From CAIWHR01 sp963779805 (GTDB lineage Bacteria > Pseudomonadota > Gammaproteobacteria > Burkholderiales > Casimicrobiaceae), in NCBI GenBank assembly GCA_963779805.1, contig CAVZZN010000002.1:248001-312000 (forward strand): 64,000 nucleotides of DNA. The letters run 5' to 3'. Shown here in pieces: positions 36,663-47,925 of this stretch (position 1 is its first letter; the number at the start of each line of letters is the position of its first letter). The translations under genes were made by a program, and so were the position numbers. A model generated the notes under the pieces. That model worked only from the letters and a program-made list of their open reading frames with translations, did no database searches and had not been told where the DNA came from.

Positions 36663-36668
36663 TAAAAT
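36663..36668 (+). promoter_or_regulatory. mmsA -10 element
   Basis: TAAAAT in GGCTAAAATGGCGG, 79 bases upstream of the mmsA GTG. A strong ribosome binding site, AAGGAGGAA (36734-36742), lies four bases before the GTG and decides the start. Confidence 0.55.
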
Positions 36669-36746
36669 GGCGGATTGGGTGCAAAGGCGTGCAGACCGCG
36701 GCCGCGCATTAGCCGGCGGGTGCACGCATGTCGAAGGAGGAATTTC

Positions 36747-38255
<1,509 letters not shown>

Positions 38256-38367
38256 CGCTGCGCGCCCGGCGTGCGTGACGTCTCGCCTGGTCGCCGGATG
38301 CGGCTTCGACCGATCGCACAACGTCAGGGCAGTCTGCGGTTGGCCGACCAGGCGGCGGACCGCCCGG

Positions 38368-39126
38368 TCAACGCGCGCTGATCGCGAAGTCGAACTCCAG
38401 CACGGCCCAGTACGGCACGGGGTGGGTGGCCACCTCGGCCGGTGTGAAGCGCGCGTCCTTCAGCGCCTCGACCACGGCGGGTGCGAATGTCGCGTCGTCC
38501 GGCACGAGATGGGTTCCTGCGATGCGGCCGCCCTCGTCGATGTCGAGCACGGCGGTGATCCGCGCGCTGGTGCGCGAGCGCCGCGCCGCCGTGGGGTAGG
38601 GCACGATCAGCGCAGCGGTGAGGCGGGGCGCACGATCGGGGCGCGTGCGGTAGCGATCCGTCATCGCGGCGACGGCGGGACCGACCCGCTGCGCATCCGT
38701 CAGGACGCCCACCGTGACCGAACCGTTCGGGTCGAGGGCCCGCGGCTCGATCCTGGCCATCGCAGCCGCCGGGCTGGCGGACGGTGGCGCGACGGGCGCG
38801 GTTCGCGCGCTGGCCGTGTCGCTCGGCGGCGGTTCGGGTGGCAGCAGCGGCACGATCAGGGGGGCGAGGGTCGGCATCGCGATCCGCTCGATCGGATCCG
38901 GCAGGGGGGGCGGCTCCGGCAGCGTGGTGTACTGGAGGACCGCGCGCACATCGGGGCTGGTGCCCACCGGCCGCGGATCCGGCAGCGTGACGAGCCGCAT
39001 CGTGATCACGATTGCGAGCAGCGCGTGAACGATTCCCGAGCCGACCAGCGCGAAGGTGATCGGACGCTCGCGCGACAGCCGCGGACCGACGGGGAAGGAC
39101 GCGAACGGGATGCCGATGCTGGCCAT
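38368..39126 (-). CDS. TonB-like energy transducer
   Basis: The 252-residue protein has one N-terminal membrane segment (ITFALVGSGIVHALLAIVITMRLV, about residues 24-47). A proline-rich periplasmic linker follows (PLLPPEPPPSDT, LPEPPPLPDPIER), then a C-terminal TonB-type domain (TAALIVPYPTAARRSRTSARITAVLDIDEGGRI to FTPAEVATHPVPYWAVLEFDF). ExbB and ExbD genes are not adjacent. It is 47 bases downstream of pilY1 on the same strand, so it may be the last gene of the pilus operon, an unusual location for a TonB. It could instead serve an outer-membrane receptor encoded elsewhere. Confidence 0.85.
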   Translation of the reverse strand: MASIGIPFASFPVGPRLSRERPITFALVGSGIVHALLAIVITMRLVTLPDPRPVGTSPDVRAVLQYTTLPEPPPLPDPIERIAMPTLAPLIVPLLPPEPPPSDTASARTAPVAPPSASPAAAMARIEPRALDPNGSVTVGVLTDAQRVGPAVAAMTDRYRTRPDRAPRLTAALIVPYPTAARRSRTSARITAVLDIDEGGRIAGTHLVPDDATFAPAVVEALKDARFTPAEVATHPVPYWAVLEFDFAISAR

Positions 39127-39173
39127 GCTGGATCGTTGCCGCGGCGCGGTGCGGACCGCAGTGCGCGGGCAGG

Positions 39174-42100
39174 TCAGTCCGACAACAGGCGCCAGGACAT
39201 CCGATGCGCAGCCACGAGGCTGTTCAGCGCGACCTCGGCGAACCTGTTCTCGCCCGAGGTGCCGAGAGTGATGCTCAGGGCAAGGGTTGGCACGCCGCCG
39301 GCCCCGCCAGTCGTGCCCGACCCATCGCCGCCGTCCGGCGAAAGCGACAGGATCTCGAGCCCTACGCCGCCTTCGGGTGAGGTGACGCTCTCGACGATCT
39401 CGTGGTTCTGCAGCAGCATCGAAGCGCCGCCGCTGTAGCTGCGCGCATAGATCGTCGCGGGCTGTCCGGTGAGACACGGATCCGTCTGCGGGGAGGTGCC
39501 GACGTACGCCACTACCGACAGCGCGGCCTGCGGCGGCACCACGACGCGTTGTCCCGCCGGCAGGTCGTCGTACCAGCCGGTGGCGGGCTCCTCGACGCCC
39601 TTCAGGCTGGCTACTTCCTTGAGCACCGATCGCGTGAGCGGTTGCGGGAACGGCGCCGGTGCGTCCACCGTGCCGTCGCGCAGGGCGTACAGCGTCTGGA
39701 CCTGCGTATCCGCGAGATCGCTGTCGTCGTAGAGTTTGCCGGTCCCGACGAACACCCAACGGTTGATGGCGGTCACCGTGTCGATCTCGATCTGCGGCGG
39801 CGTCGTGACCGGCTGCGGAGCATTCCTTTCCGGGTCCCTCAGTTCGGCGAGCTTCGCGACGGTCCACTTGCTCGTATCCGGGCTCGAGACGTCGAAGCGC
39901 CAGAAGTTGCCGAGCAGATCGCCGCCGTACACCTGCTCCGTGAGCTGGTTGCGGTAATCCTGCGTGTACCCCGCGATGTGACCGAGTCCGGACGGGGTTC
40001 CCGCCGATCCGGTCGAGGTGCTCATGGTGTAGAGCAGCTGCCCGGTGGCGGCATCCACGAAGAAGATCTTGCCCTCGCCGCTGCCGGGCGACACGTTGTT
40101 GTAGCCCGACGGCAGGATCACCACCCAGCGCCCGCCGAACGCGCGCGTCTTGGTCACGACCGGCTTGCCGTAGGTATAGCCGAGATCCGGATCGGTGAAC
40201 TCCCAGAGCACTTTCTTCGCGACGTCCGCTTCGGTCGTGAAATCCGATGGGCGCGTGACGTCGATCGCGTAGTACGACCGGCCGCCCTTGCCGAGACCGC
40301 CGACGAGGAGCGACCGCCAGTCGCCGGCGCCGAATCGGACGTCGACGACCCGCGGCGTCGAATCGACGTAGTAGTGGTGCCGGAACGGCGGCAGCGCGCC
40401 GTCCTGGTAGGCCAGGGCGCCGAGGCCGGTGTCGTCCGCCCGGTACAGCGCGCCCGGCACGAACGCCCATGCCTCGCTTCCGGTGGCGTCGTCGAACGCG
40501 TGCAGCATGCCGTCGTTGGCGCCGACGTAGATGCGCGCGGCGCGGTTCGCATTGGCAGCCGTGAAGAGCGCGTACCCGGGATCGTTGGCCTCGAGATACG
40601 GTGCCGACGGCGCGCCGACGTACACCGGCTGCGAATCGACGATGTCGCCCAGGACCCCGGCGCGCACGCGCAGCTGGTTGAGCTTGGTGCCCTCGTTGGT
40701 GCGATTGCCGCGCAGGAACTCCATGATCGCCGCGGAACGCTTGGGCTTGCCGGGCGCGAGCGAGTCCTGCTGCGCCGTGCTCAAGTATTCCCAGCGGAAC
40801 GGCACCGCCTTGCCGGTCGCGTCCATCGTCACGATGCGGCGCTCCGTGAACCACGGCGTGTCCTTCACCCCCGGCACGACCGTGAGCTGCGCGGTGAGCT
40901 GATCGCTCGCGCTCCACACGACGCTGGTCGAGCACGGGCCGACGTGATCGAGTGTGCAGGAGGGATCGATCTGGAGCTTGGTGAGACTGCCGGCCCAGCC
41001 CGGCTCGAAGCGTGCGCGGTACGCGTAGCGGTTGGTGGTCGTGAGGTTCACGTCCTGGAACGCGACGCCGTTGCGCGCGCCGGCCTGATTGGTGATGTCC
41101 TGCAGGATCTGCCCCATGCCGAGCTTCAGCTCGTCGGCGGTCTGGGCATTCACGAAGCGGCCGCGACCGTTGATGGCGGCGTGCCACAGGTCGTCCACGC
41201 CGGATTCGTCCGGCTGGTAGACGTTCGGGTAGGGGGTGGGCCACGAGAGTGCGCCGGTGCGCAACGCGTCTTCGGTGACGGATTGATTGCCGGCGGGAAG
41301 CTTGCCTTCGGTGCCGAGCGACATCGCCGCGAAATTGACGTGCTGCCACGTCGCGGGATCGCGCTCGCTGCCGACGAGGGTGTTGTCGGCCGCCGCGCCA
41401 CTGGTGCGAAGGTCGGTGACCCAATAGAACGTCGTGTAATCGGCGGCGGAGTCGGACACCGCCGTCGCACCTTCTCGATACGGCGTTGGCCATGGCGCGC
41501 CCGGCGTCAGGCCCGGAACCGCAACCGGCAGGTTCGGAACGAGCTTGTCCCAATTGCCGAGCGACGGCTTGGGTGGATCGCTCTGGTTGGTGAGACCGTC
41601 GGTGAAGAGCATGTGCCAGTTCTTCTGGCAGGACAGCACGATCGGATCGGTGCCGGAGAGCTCGCCGCTGCCGCCCGTCCTGTAGTACTCGCCGACGCGC
41701 TGGATCGCGTGCAGCGTCGGCGTTTCCTGGCCTGGCTGGATGCGGATCGCGTTCAGGCGCGAATACCAGTCGTTCTTCTGCGTTCCGCCGAAGTCCGCGA
41801 CGGGCAGGAACGGCGCCCCCGGGGTGTTGTTCGAGAGCGTGTGCAGGCCGACGCGGTAGCGTGTGTCGAGTTCCTTGAAGGCGAGCGAGGTGACCGTCTT
41901 CACCGCCTGGATCCGCGTGCGGTAATACACGAACCAGTTGGCGTAGTTCGTCATCTCCTCGTCGAAGCTGCGCGTGACCGTCTGCGCCGTTCCCGTGTCG
42001 TCCTTCCACGTGTGCGTGTACTGCGCGCTGCCACGCTTGCTGATGTCGAGGTCGACGCGCTGGAAGGCTGGATTGGCCACATTGTCGGTGCCAGGGTCCG

Positions 42101-45066
42101 CACCGTAGCGATAGAAGCGCGGGAGCAGGTGTTGTTCATCGCGGAATGGCTGGCACGAGCCGTCTGCGCTCCCGTATCCGAGCCATTGGTCCCCTTGCCC
42201 TGCAACGGCGCCATGGCACCACTCCACGCTCGTCTTCCAGTAGTGACGCGCAACCGAGGTGAAGCGCGGCGTCGGCGAGCAGGCGTCCACGACGCTCGAC
42301 GAGTACAGTGCGGAAGCGGCGCGACCCGCAACGTCGAAGAATGCAACTCCGTTGGAAGGCGTGAAGGCGATGCCCGAGATGCTCGCGCCCTCGGCGCCGA
42401 CCAGGCTCGCCGGTACCGTCAGCCGCGTCCAGCGGCCGGCAGCGGGCAATGGTCCAGCGAACCGGTGAGCCGGATTGTCGACGGCGCCACCCCACGGAAT
42501 CAGATCCTCGCCCCAATATGCCCGCCCCCAGTCGTTGCCATTGAACCATTGCAGCATGATCTCTCTGGGCGGATTGGCCGGGTCGAGATAGACCCACACG
42601 TACAGGAAGTCGCCGGGCTGCATCACCATGGGCGCGGTTGCGCCGAAGAAATATGCCTGCTCCAACTCCGGATTGGCGCTCACCTGCACGCGCAAGGCGC
42701 GCGTTCCCGAATGCGGCGTCGGATTGGCGCCGATCCAGTTCGACTCGTTCAGGTTGTACGTTGTGGCACCGGCCGGTGCGCTGTCGTCGAAGTAAGGGAC
42801 TTCGGGTCCCATGCCGCCAGTGACCGGGAAGTTGTACTTGGCGTCCGGATAGTTGTAGCGGCCTGCCGAGACGCCTGCGTAATCTTTGTTGTTGCGCCGG
42901 CACACGCGGCCTTCGTTGGCGGCGTCCGCAAACAGCGATCCCGAGCCGTCGGCGAGCAGATCGGTGCACGTGGCGCTTGCAGATGCCGAAGTCACCGGAG
43001 CGCAGCCGCCATCGATCGTGCACTCGTCGCGTGTGATGGAGCAGGTGCCTTTCGTGGTGGGGCAGGACGTGGTACCGGGCGTGCAAGTCAACCCTGTGAT
43101 CGAGCAGGCGTAATTCGTGAGCGGACACGTGCCCGGGCCGCTGGGGTCCGATGTCACGCAAGACGACTTGTCGACGCTGCACACGCCGTCGAGCCGCGGG
43201 CACTGCTGGTCGCTCGTACAGGTGGCCGAGGTCTGGACGCTGCAGCGTCCCAAGGCAGGGCATTGCGTTGACGAGCTGCAATCGGCGCCCGTCGCGGAGC
43301 ACGTGCCAGCAGTGCTTGCGCAGCCCGCCTGAGGCGAGCACACATTGCCGTTGATCGAGCAAAAGCCCGCGCTGCCGCACTGGGTGTCGTCCGCGCAGCT
43401 CGTCTTGTCGAGGGTGCAGCTTCCTTTCCTCGGCGGGCAATCGGCCCCGGACGTGCATTTGTTCTTTTCGATCGAGCAGCGACCGGCCGCGCCACAGCTA
43501 GCGTCGGACGTACACACGGTCCCCGTCGTGGAGCACACACCGGGCGCATTGGGGCAGGTCCCGCCGAGCGTGCAGCTCGCGCCGGTAGTGCTGCACTTGC
43601 CTACCACCGGACAATCGGTCTTTAGCGTGCACGTTCCACATTCCTTCGTGCACAGGTTGCAGCCCGGAGGATCGTAGCTGATCGTGCATTGACTCGTGTC
43701 CGTTGTTGCCTCACACGTCTGGCTTTGCATGCCATCGCAGCGCTGTGACGTGATGTTGTCGCAGGTCTGGTTTGCGGCACCCACACAGCTTTGCGGCGCG
43801 ACGTTGCCGCAAGATTGGGATTGCGCCGAGCAGGTCTGGGGTGTCAGGCCCTGACACTGCTGGGCCGTGGTGTTGGTGCATTGCTGCTGCTTGCCGTCGC
43901 AGGTTTGGCGGCTCGAGTTCTGGCACACCTGCGGCTGTGGCGTGCCACCCTGGGGGAAAAGGCCGCTCGTCGCATCGCACCAAAGCACGTTGTCGTTTTC
44001 GTAGAACCACTTCGGGAGCTTCGGGTCGAGATCCGCGCTGGAAGGATTGCGCCAGCTGTCGCGAGGTCGGAACAGGCCCGAGCCGTCAACCTCCACTTTC
44101 GAATAGGCGATGGATAGCGCAACGCTGGAGGTTCCGTCGAGCGTGATGCCCGGCGGCACCCACGGGTACGCGTAGTCGCCGTTCGCCGCCGATATGCCCG
44201 CCGACGCGGGAGCGACCGTGCCATTCGATCGGCAATAAGCTGGATCTGTTGCGTACGGTAGACCAGTGCTCGGGTTGGTGCCCTGCGTCCAGTCGGAGTT
44301 GCACCAGAGCCCGACGGTGACGGGTGCGGTGAGATCGACGAAAACCTTGTCGGTCGCCCATGGATCGGCAAGGACTTTGGTCCAGTTGGTCGTATGCGCC
44401 GCGTCCATCGCATCGTAGCTGGTGCCGTCCGGATACACCGCCGGCGTATAGCTGAGCGCCGGGTTGTAGTAGAGCTTGTTGAAGCGCGCTGTTGTGAACG
44501 GGTGCCGGCCACAGCGTCCAATACTCGTAGAGCTTGCCGGCGAGCGGCGAGCCCTGAGGATAGTGTTCGATGCCAGCAGGCACGTTGTTCCCAAGCGTCG
44601 GGTCTATACCGGCGAGCAGCGTGGCGGGCTGACTGAAAGATCGCAGCCGGCGCCGGGACCGCTGTCGTCCCAATGCTGTTTGGGATCGTTGCCGTATTTG
44701 AACGCGTAGGTCGAATACGGGAATCTTGAACTGCTGTGAGACGTAACCCGGGGAGACGAATCGGCCATGCGTGCCGAAGTCCCTGTTGACGTCGCCTTGG
44801 CCACAGGCGGCGCCCATCTTGCCGGTCGCATCCCGGCAGAAGTTTCCGATCACGTAATCGGGCAGGAAGTCGAACAGCATCGACGTCGAATCGTCCACCG
44901 TGAGCACGATGTTCGGCTTCGATGCGTTCTTGACGTTGAGCGGCTGATCGGCAAGGGGCGTGAGCGCGGCGTACGCGGGGCTCGCGAGCGGGCCGAGTCC
45001 GACGAGCACGACCAGCAGGGTGGCGAGCGAGCGCTTGAACATGGAAGGGCGACGGGGCGCGGTCAT
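39174..45066 (-). CDS. pilY1: Type IV pilus tip adhesin PilY1 with cysteine-rich insert (frame breaks near 44500-44760)
   Basis: PilY1 sits at the pilus tip, primes assembly and binds surfaces. It starts MTAPRRPSMFKRSLATLLVV with a Sec signal ending ASPAYA. The N-terminal von Willebrand-like region shows a MIDAS motif, NIVLTVDDSTSMLFDF. Four one-base insertions between about 44500 and 44760 break the frame; the pieces join smoothly (QQFKIP, YSTYAFKYGNDPKQHWDD, SQPATLLAGIDPTLGNN, FTTARFNKLYYNPALSYTP). A 338-residue stretch with 48 cysteines follows (42966-43979). The C-terminal beta-propeller is typical (YVGANDGMLHAFDDATGSEAWAFVPGAL; VYGGDLLGNFWRFDV), but its calcium loop is altered. About 1960 residues in all, larger than the 1160 of P. 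aeruginosa PilY1. Confidence 0.93.
42966..43979 (-). repeat. 48-cysteine repeat region inside pilY1
   Basis: Two repeat types are encoded in tandem. At 43713-43925 there is a C-x6-7 repeat of about eight residues rich in Gln, such as CTNTTAQQ, CQGLTPQT, CVGAANQT, CDNITSQR, CDGMQSQT. At 42990-43601 there are ten units of 19-24 residues, each with three cysteines, following G-x-C-S-x(4-6)-C-x(5)-C-x(3-4), for example GVCSTTGTVCTSDASCGAA and GFCSINGNVCSPQAGCASTA. Unit lengths are all whole codons and there is no frame break within the region. Confidence 0.9.
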
Positions 45067-45087
45067 GCGTCGGGGGGGGCGGCGCGC

Positions 45088-45795
45088 CTAGCGCAACATC
45101 GCCTGCAGGAAAGTGGTGGTGTTCTTCGGCCCGTCCACGCGGACGGTCACGCGGTAGAACGGGATCTGCGGCAGGACCGGCTGCCCGCTGTCGCCGACCG
45201 TCGTGCCGGGGGATTGCTTTGGCGGCATCATCTCGCAATTGTTCGTCGTTGCCGGGCCGGGCGAGCGACACATGCGCTCGATCACGTAGCGCACCTCGAA
45301 CTCTTCCCCGGGATTCGCGGGCGGCGTGTTCCATTGCCCGTTGGCCCACAGGACTCGCGCGACGCCTTCGTCCTTGGTCTGCAGCAGCTTGGGCACGCCG
45401 CGCACGTCGGCGCCCGGCTGCAGCGATGCGAAGTAGTTCTGCGCCGGGACGTCGGCCGACTTGTCGGCGACCGTGACGGTTCCCGTGGGCGATGCGTCGG
45501 TGAAGAGCGCGGCGCTTGCGGCCTCGACGGCAAGATTGGCAGGCAGCACGGCCGCCTGCCGCAGCGCGAGGTTGCCGACGATCGCGGTGGTGGTGTCGAC
45601 GGAGCGCACGAGGCCCAGGGCGGCGAGGCTCATGGCCACCATGACCACCAGGGCGATGATCAGCACGATGCCGTGCTGCGAACGCCGCGCGGGGGGTGGC
45701 GGCGTGCGCATGCGTGCACGTGCCCCGGCACGCAGAGGTGCCGGCGCACCCCCGGAACCGGCGCGAGCGCGGTGGGAGCGTCGGGCGGCGCTCAT
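45088..45795 (-). CDS. pilX: Type IV pilus minor pilin PilX
   Basis: PilX is a minor pilin needed to prime pilus assembly and to bring PilY1 to the tip. The 235-residue product has a long positively charged leader, then HGIVLIIALVVMVAMSLAALGLVRSVDTTTAIVGNLALRQAA. This is the PilX N-terminal helix, with cleavage expected after the glycine in QHG. The usual glutamate at mature position 5 is replaced (I-I at 5-6), as is common in PilX. The body carries two cysteines (RMCRSPGPATTNNCEM). The ATG at 45795 overlaps the pilW stop (ATGA). It is 21 bases upstream of pilY1. Confidence 0.88.
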   Translation of the reverse strand: MSAARRSHRARAGSGGAPAPLRAGARARMRTPPPPARRSQHGIVLIIALVVMVAMSLAALGLVRSVDTTTAIVGNLALRQAAVLPANLAVEAASAALFTDASPTGTVTVADKSADVPAQNYFASLQPGADVRGVPKLLQTKDEGVARVLWANGQWNTPPANPGEEFEVRYVIERMCRSPGPATTNNCEMMPPKQSPGTTVGDSGQPVLPQIPFYRVTVRVDGPKNTTTFLQAMLR

Positions 45796-46955
45796 AGCTG
45801 CCGGTTCCACAGGCTGTTGCGCAGCGGCACGACGGTCTCGTACACGCGATAGCGGAAGCCACCGCCACCGGTGTCGTGGGCGATGGTGCGCCGCAGCTGC
45901 CCGTCGAACAGCACCCACTCGAAATCACTCTTGATCTTCTGATCGTACTGGCTGCTCGCGACGACGAGGCCGATGCGCACGGCCTTGATGCGGCTGATGG
46001 TCTTCCAGTCCGCATTCATGAGATCTTCGTAACGCCACGGTGCCTTGTCGGCGCCAACCCACGAGTGGAGCAGCCCGTCGCCGACGTCGTCGACTCCGTA
46101 TTGCAGCTTCATGTTGACGATGTTCGACGCGATCGGCTGGAACGTGCCGCCGTCGAGCAGGTCCTTGCTGCGCAGCGCACCGTTGATCCGTGCGCGATCG
46201 CCTTCGCTCGTCTCGCTGCGCGGCACGCAGGTGCTGCCCTTCGGGAAGCAGACCGCGTACTGCACGCGCTGCACGTGGGGCTCTCCCGCGGCCGCGGCGT
46301 CGGGGGCGGTTCCGAGGTTGAAGAGGCTCGCCTTCGCCGTTCCGCCCTCGAAGGTATGCGGTGACGGATCGCGCACGGTCACGTTGACCACGCCGTTGCC
46401 GTCGGGCCCCGAAACGCTGGTCACGACGGTGCGGTCGCAATTGCCGCCGCCGATCGCGACCACCATGTCGCCTGCCCTGAATCCGAGCGGGCTCTGGACG
46501 TCGTACTGGGTGGCGCCAGCCTCTGCCGTCGTCGCGAACGGCGCGGGGTAGACGATCGTGCGCGGCACCGCGTAGTTGACGATGAACTGGTCCGGATCGT
46601 CCGCCGACGCGCCCGCCACGATCATGATCGGCAGCGGCCGCGCGGTGACCTTCATCCAGTCCGCCGGGTCCGTCGTGCCGAGGTCCTTCGGGCACGCGTC
46701 GAGCGCGAACGCCGCGCTCGCGAGCGCGTTGCCGGCATTGGAGATGTCCTGCGCGAGCATGAACGTGGACAATAGCCCGTTCTGCTGCGCGTCGCCCGCG
46801 CCGGTGGCGTTGCGCTTGAACGCCTCGGAAACGGCGAACGTCTGGTAGATGACCGCGGTGGCGATCAGGCCGATCAGCACGCCGACGAGCAGCTCGACGA
46901 GGCTGATGCCCGCGTCGTGCGAACGCAAACGCCCGTGCTGATGCCGCGTCGTCAT
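45792..46955 (-). CDS. pilW: Type IV pilus minor pilin PilW
   Basis: PilW is a minor pilin of the tip-priming complex. The 387-residue product starts MTTRHQHGRLRSHDAGISLVELLVGVLIGLIATAVIYQTF, a class III signal with cleavage after DAG and glutamate at mature position 5. The large C-terminal domain contains AQQNGLLSTFMLAQDISNAGNAL and KLQYGVDDVGDGLLHSW, then IKAVRIGLVVASSQYDQKI and YRVYETVVPLRNSLWN, typical of PilW. Stop and start codons overlap with pilX (downstream) and pilV (upstream), indicating one tightly coupled operon. Confidence 0.92.
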   Translation of the reverse strand: MTTRHQHGRLRSHDAGISLVELLVGVLIGLIATAVIYQTFAVSEAFKRNATGAGDAQQNGLLSTFMLAQDISNAGNALASAAFALDACPKDLGTTDPADWMKVTARPLPIMIVAGASADDPDQFIVNYAVPRTIVYPAPFATTAEAGATQYDVQSPLGFRAGDMVVAIGGGNCDRTVVTSVSGPDGNGVVNVTVRDPSPHTFEGGTAKASLFNLGTAPDAAAAGEPHVQRVQYAVCFPKGSTCVPRSETSEGDRARINGALRSKDLLDGGTFQPIASNIVNMKLQYGVDDVGDGLLHSWVGADKAPWRYEDLMNADWKTISRIKAVRIGLVVASSQYDQKIKSDFEWVLFDGQLRRTIAHDTGGGGFRYRVYETVVPLRNSLWNRQL

Positions 46956-47386
46956 GGGTTGAGCCCGACCACGGCCGTGGTCGTGTAGTTGTGCCGGTTC
47001 GCCGCCGGCTCGCCAGGCAGTAGCCAGAACACCTGCACGGTGACGAGGCTGCTGCTGGCCGACGGGCCCTGTGCGACGGTGATCTTCGGCTTGTTGGTGT
47101 CGCCGCCGGGCAGCTCCGCGGCGCGCTGGGCGAAGGCGTCGTACCCGGCGCCGCCATCCTGGTACTTCGCTGCGAGCGTCGCAGGGTTGTCCGCCCACAT
47201 CGCCGCGATGACCGAGTTGGCGAGGTACACCGCTTCGCCGCGGTATTGCGCGTCGTTGATGTGGCGGATCGATTGCGCCTGGAGGCCGACGACGCCGAGC
47301 ACGCCGAACGAGAAGATGAGGATCCCGATCAGCGCTTCGAGCATGAAGCTGCCGGCTTGGCGGGGAGGGGGTGTACGCGAGCTCAT
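46952..47386 (-). CDS. pilV: Type IV pilus minor pilin PilV
   Basis: PilV is a small minor pilin. The 144-residue product has the prepilin start MSSRTPPPRQAGSFMLEALIGILIFSFGVLGVVGLQAQSI, with cleavage after QAG, phenylalanine replaced by serine at mature position 1, and glutamate at position 5 (SFMLE). NDAQYRGEAVYLANSVIAAMWAD matches PilV. The ATG at 47386 overlaps the stop of the gspH-like gene and its own stop overlaps the pilW start. Serine at position 1 is unusual; most prepilins have Phe or Met. Confidence 0.9.
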   Translation of the reverse strand: MSSRTPPPRQAGSFMLEALIGILIFSFGVLGVVGLQAQSIRHINDAQYRGEAVYLANSVIAAMWADNPATLAAKYQDGGAGYDAFAQRAAELPGGDTNKPKITVAQGPSASSSLVTVQVFWLLPGEPAANRHNYTTTAVVGLNP

Positions 47387-47925
47387 GATTTCGGGGTCTG
47401 CGGGCAGCCGGCGGGATCGACCGACGGCAGGCGAGCGTCGCACAGCTTGATGCCGTTCCAGTGATCGACGACCACGCGCAGCGTGCGCGGGTCCGCGACG
47501 TTGGTCATGCTGGTGCTCACGTCGAAACGGGCGGTGGCCGGGCCGAGGCGCCCGAGCCCGTCGAACTCGACGCGACGAACCTTGCCCTCGCTCTTGACGA
47601 CCGCCTTCGGTGCCCCATCCGCCCACGCGAAGTTCCGGAGCGGGTTCTGCGTGGTGTCGGTGAGATCGTTCACCCGGAACCCCGTGCTCTCGTCCAGGAC
47701 GAATTCCACGTGGCCGTTGCGCTTCACCGCCTCGGCCTGCGCGAACCGCAGGCCGCCGGTGATCGCCTCCGCCGCGCTGCGGATCTGCGTGTTGGCCACG
47801 AAGGTCGAGTACATGGGCACCCCGAGCATTACGAGAATGGCGAAGATCGTCACGACGGCCATGAGCTCGACCAGCGTGAAGCCGGTCGCCGGGCCCCGCC
47901 CCGAAGTGACGTTTTTCAGCCGCAA
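47383..47925 (-). CDS. Pseudopilin, GspH/FimT family
   Basis: The product is a GspH/FimT-type minor pilin, thought to start the tip complex. The TTG at 47925 gives a 180-residue protein beginning MRLKNVTSGRGPATGFTLVELMAVVTIFAILVMLGVPMYSTFV, with peptidase cleavage after ATG and Phe-Thr-Leu-Val-Glu as the mature start. The domain includes IRSAAEAITGGLRFAQAEAVKRNGHVEFVLD, standard for GspH. No ATG is available in frame nearby. The TTG overlaps the pilE stop by ten bases. A second member of the family lies at 48545-49150. Confidence 0.85.
   Translation of the reverse strand: MRLKNVTSGRGPATGFTLVELMAVVTIFAILVMLGVPMYSTFVANTQIRSAAEAITGGLRFAQAEAVKRNGHVEFVLDESTGFRVNDLTDTTQNPLRNFAWADGAPKAVVKSEGKVRRVEFDGLGRLGPATARFDVSTSMTNVADPRTLRVVVDHWNGIKLCDARLPSVDPAGCPQTPKS

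Noticed and set aside
38368..42009. A single 1213-residue protein combining PilY1 and TonB
   Set aside because: The part upstream of 39126 is an off-frame reading of pilY1. PilY1 itself is clearly encoded in another frame down to 39174.
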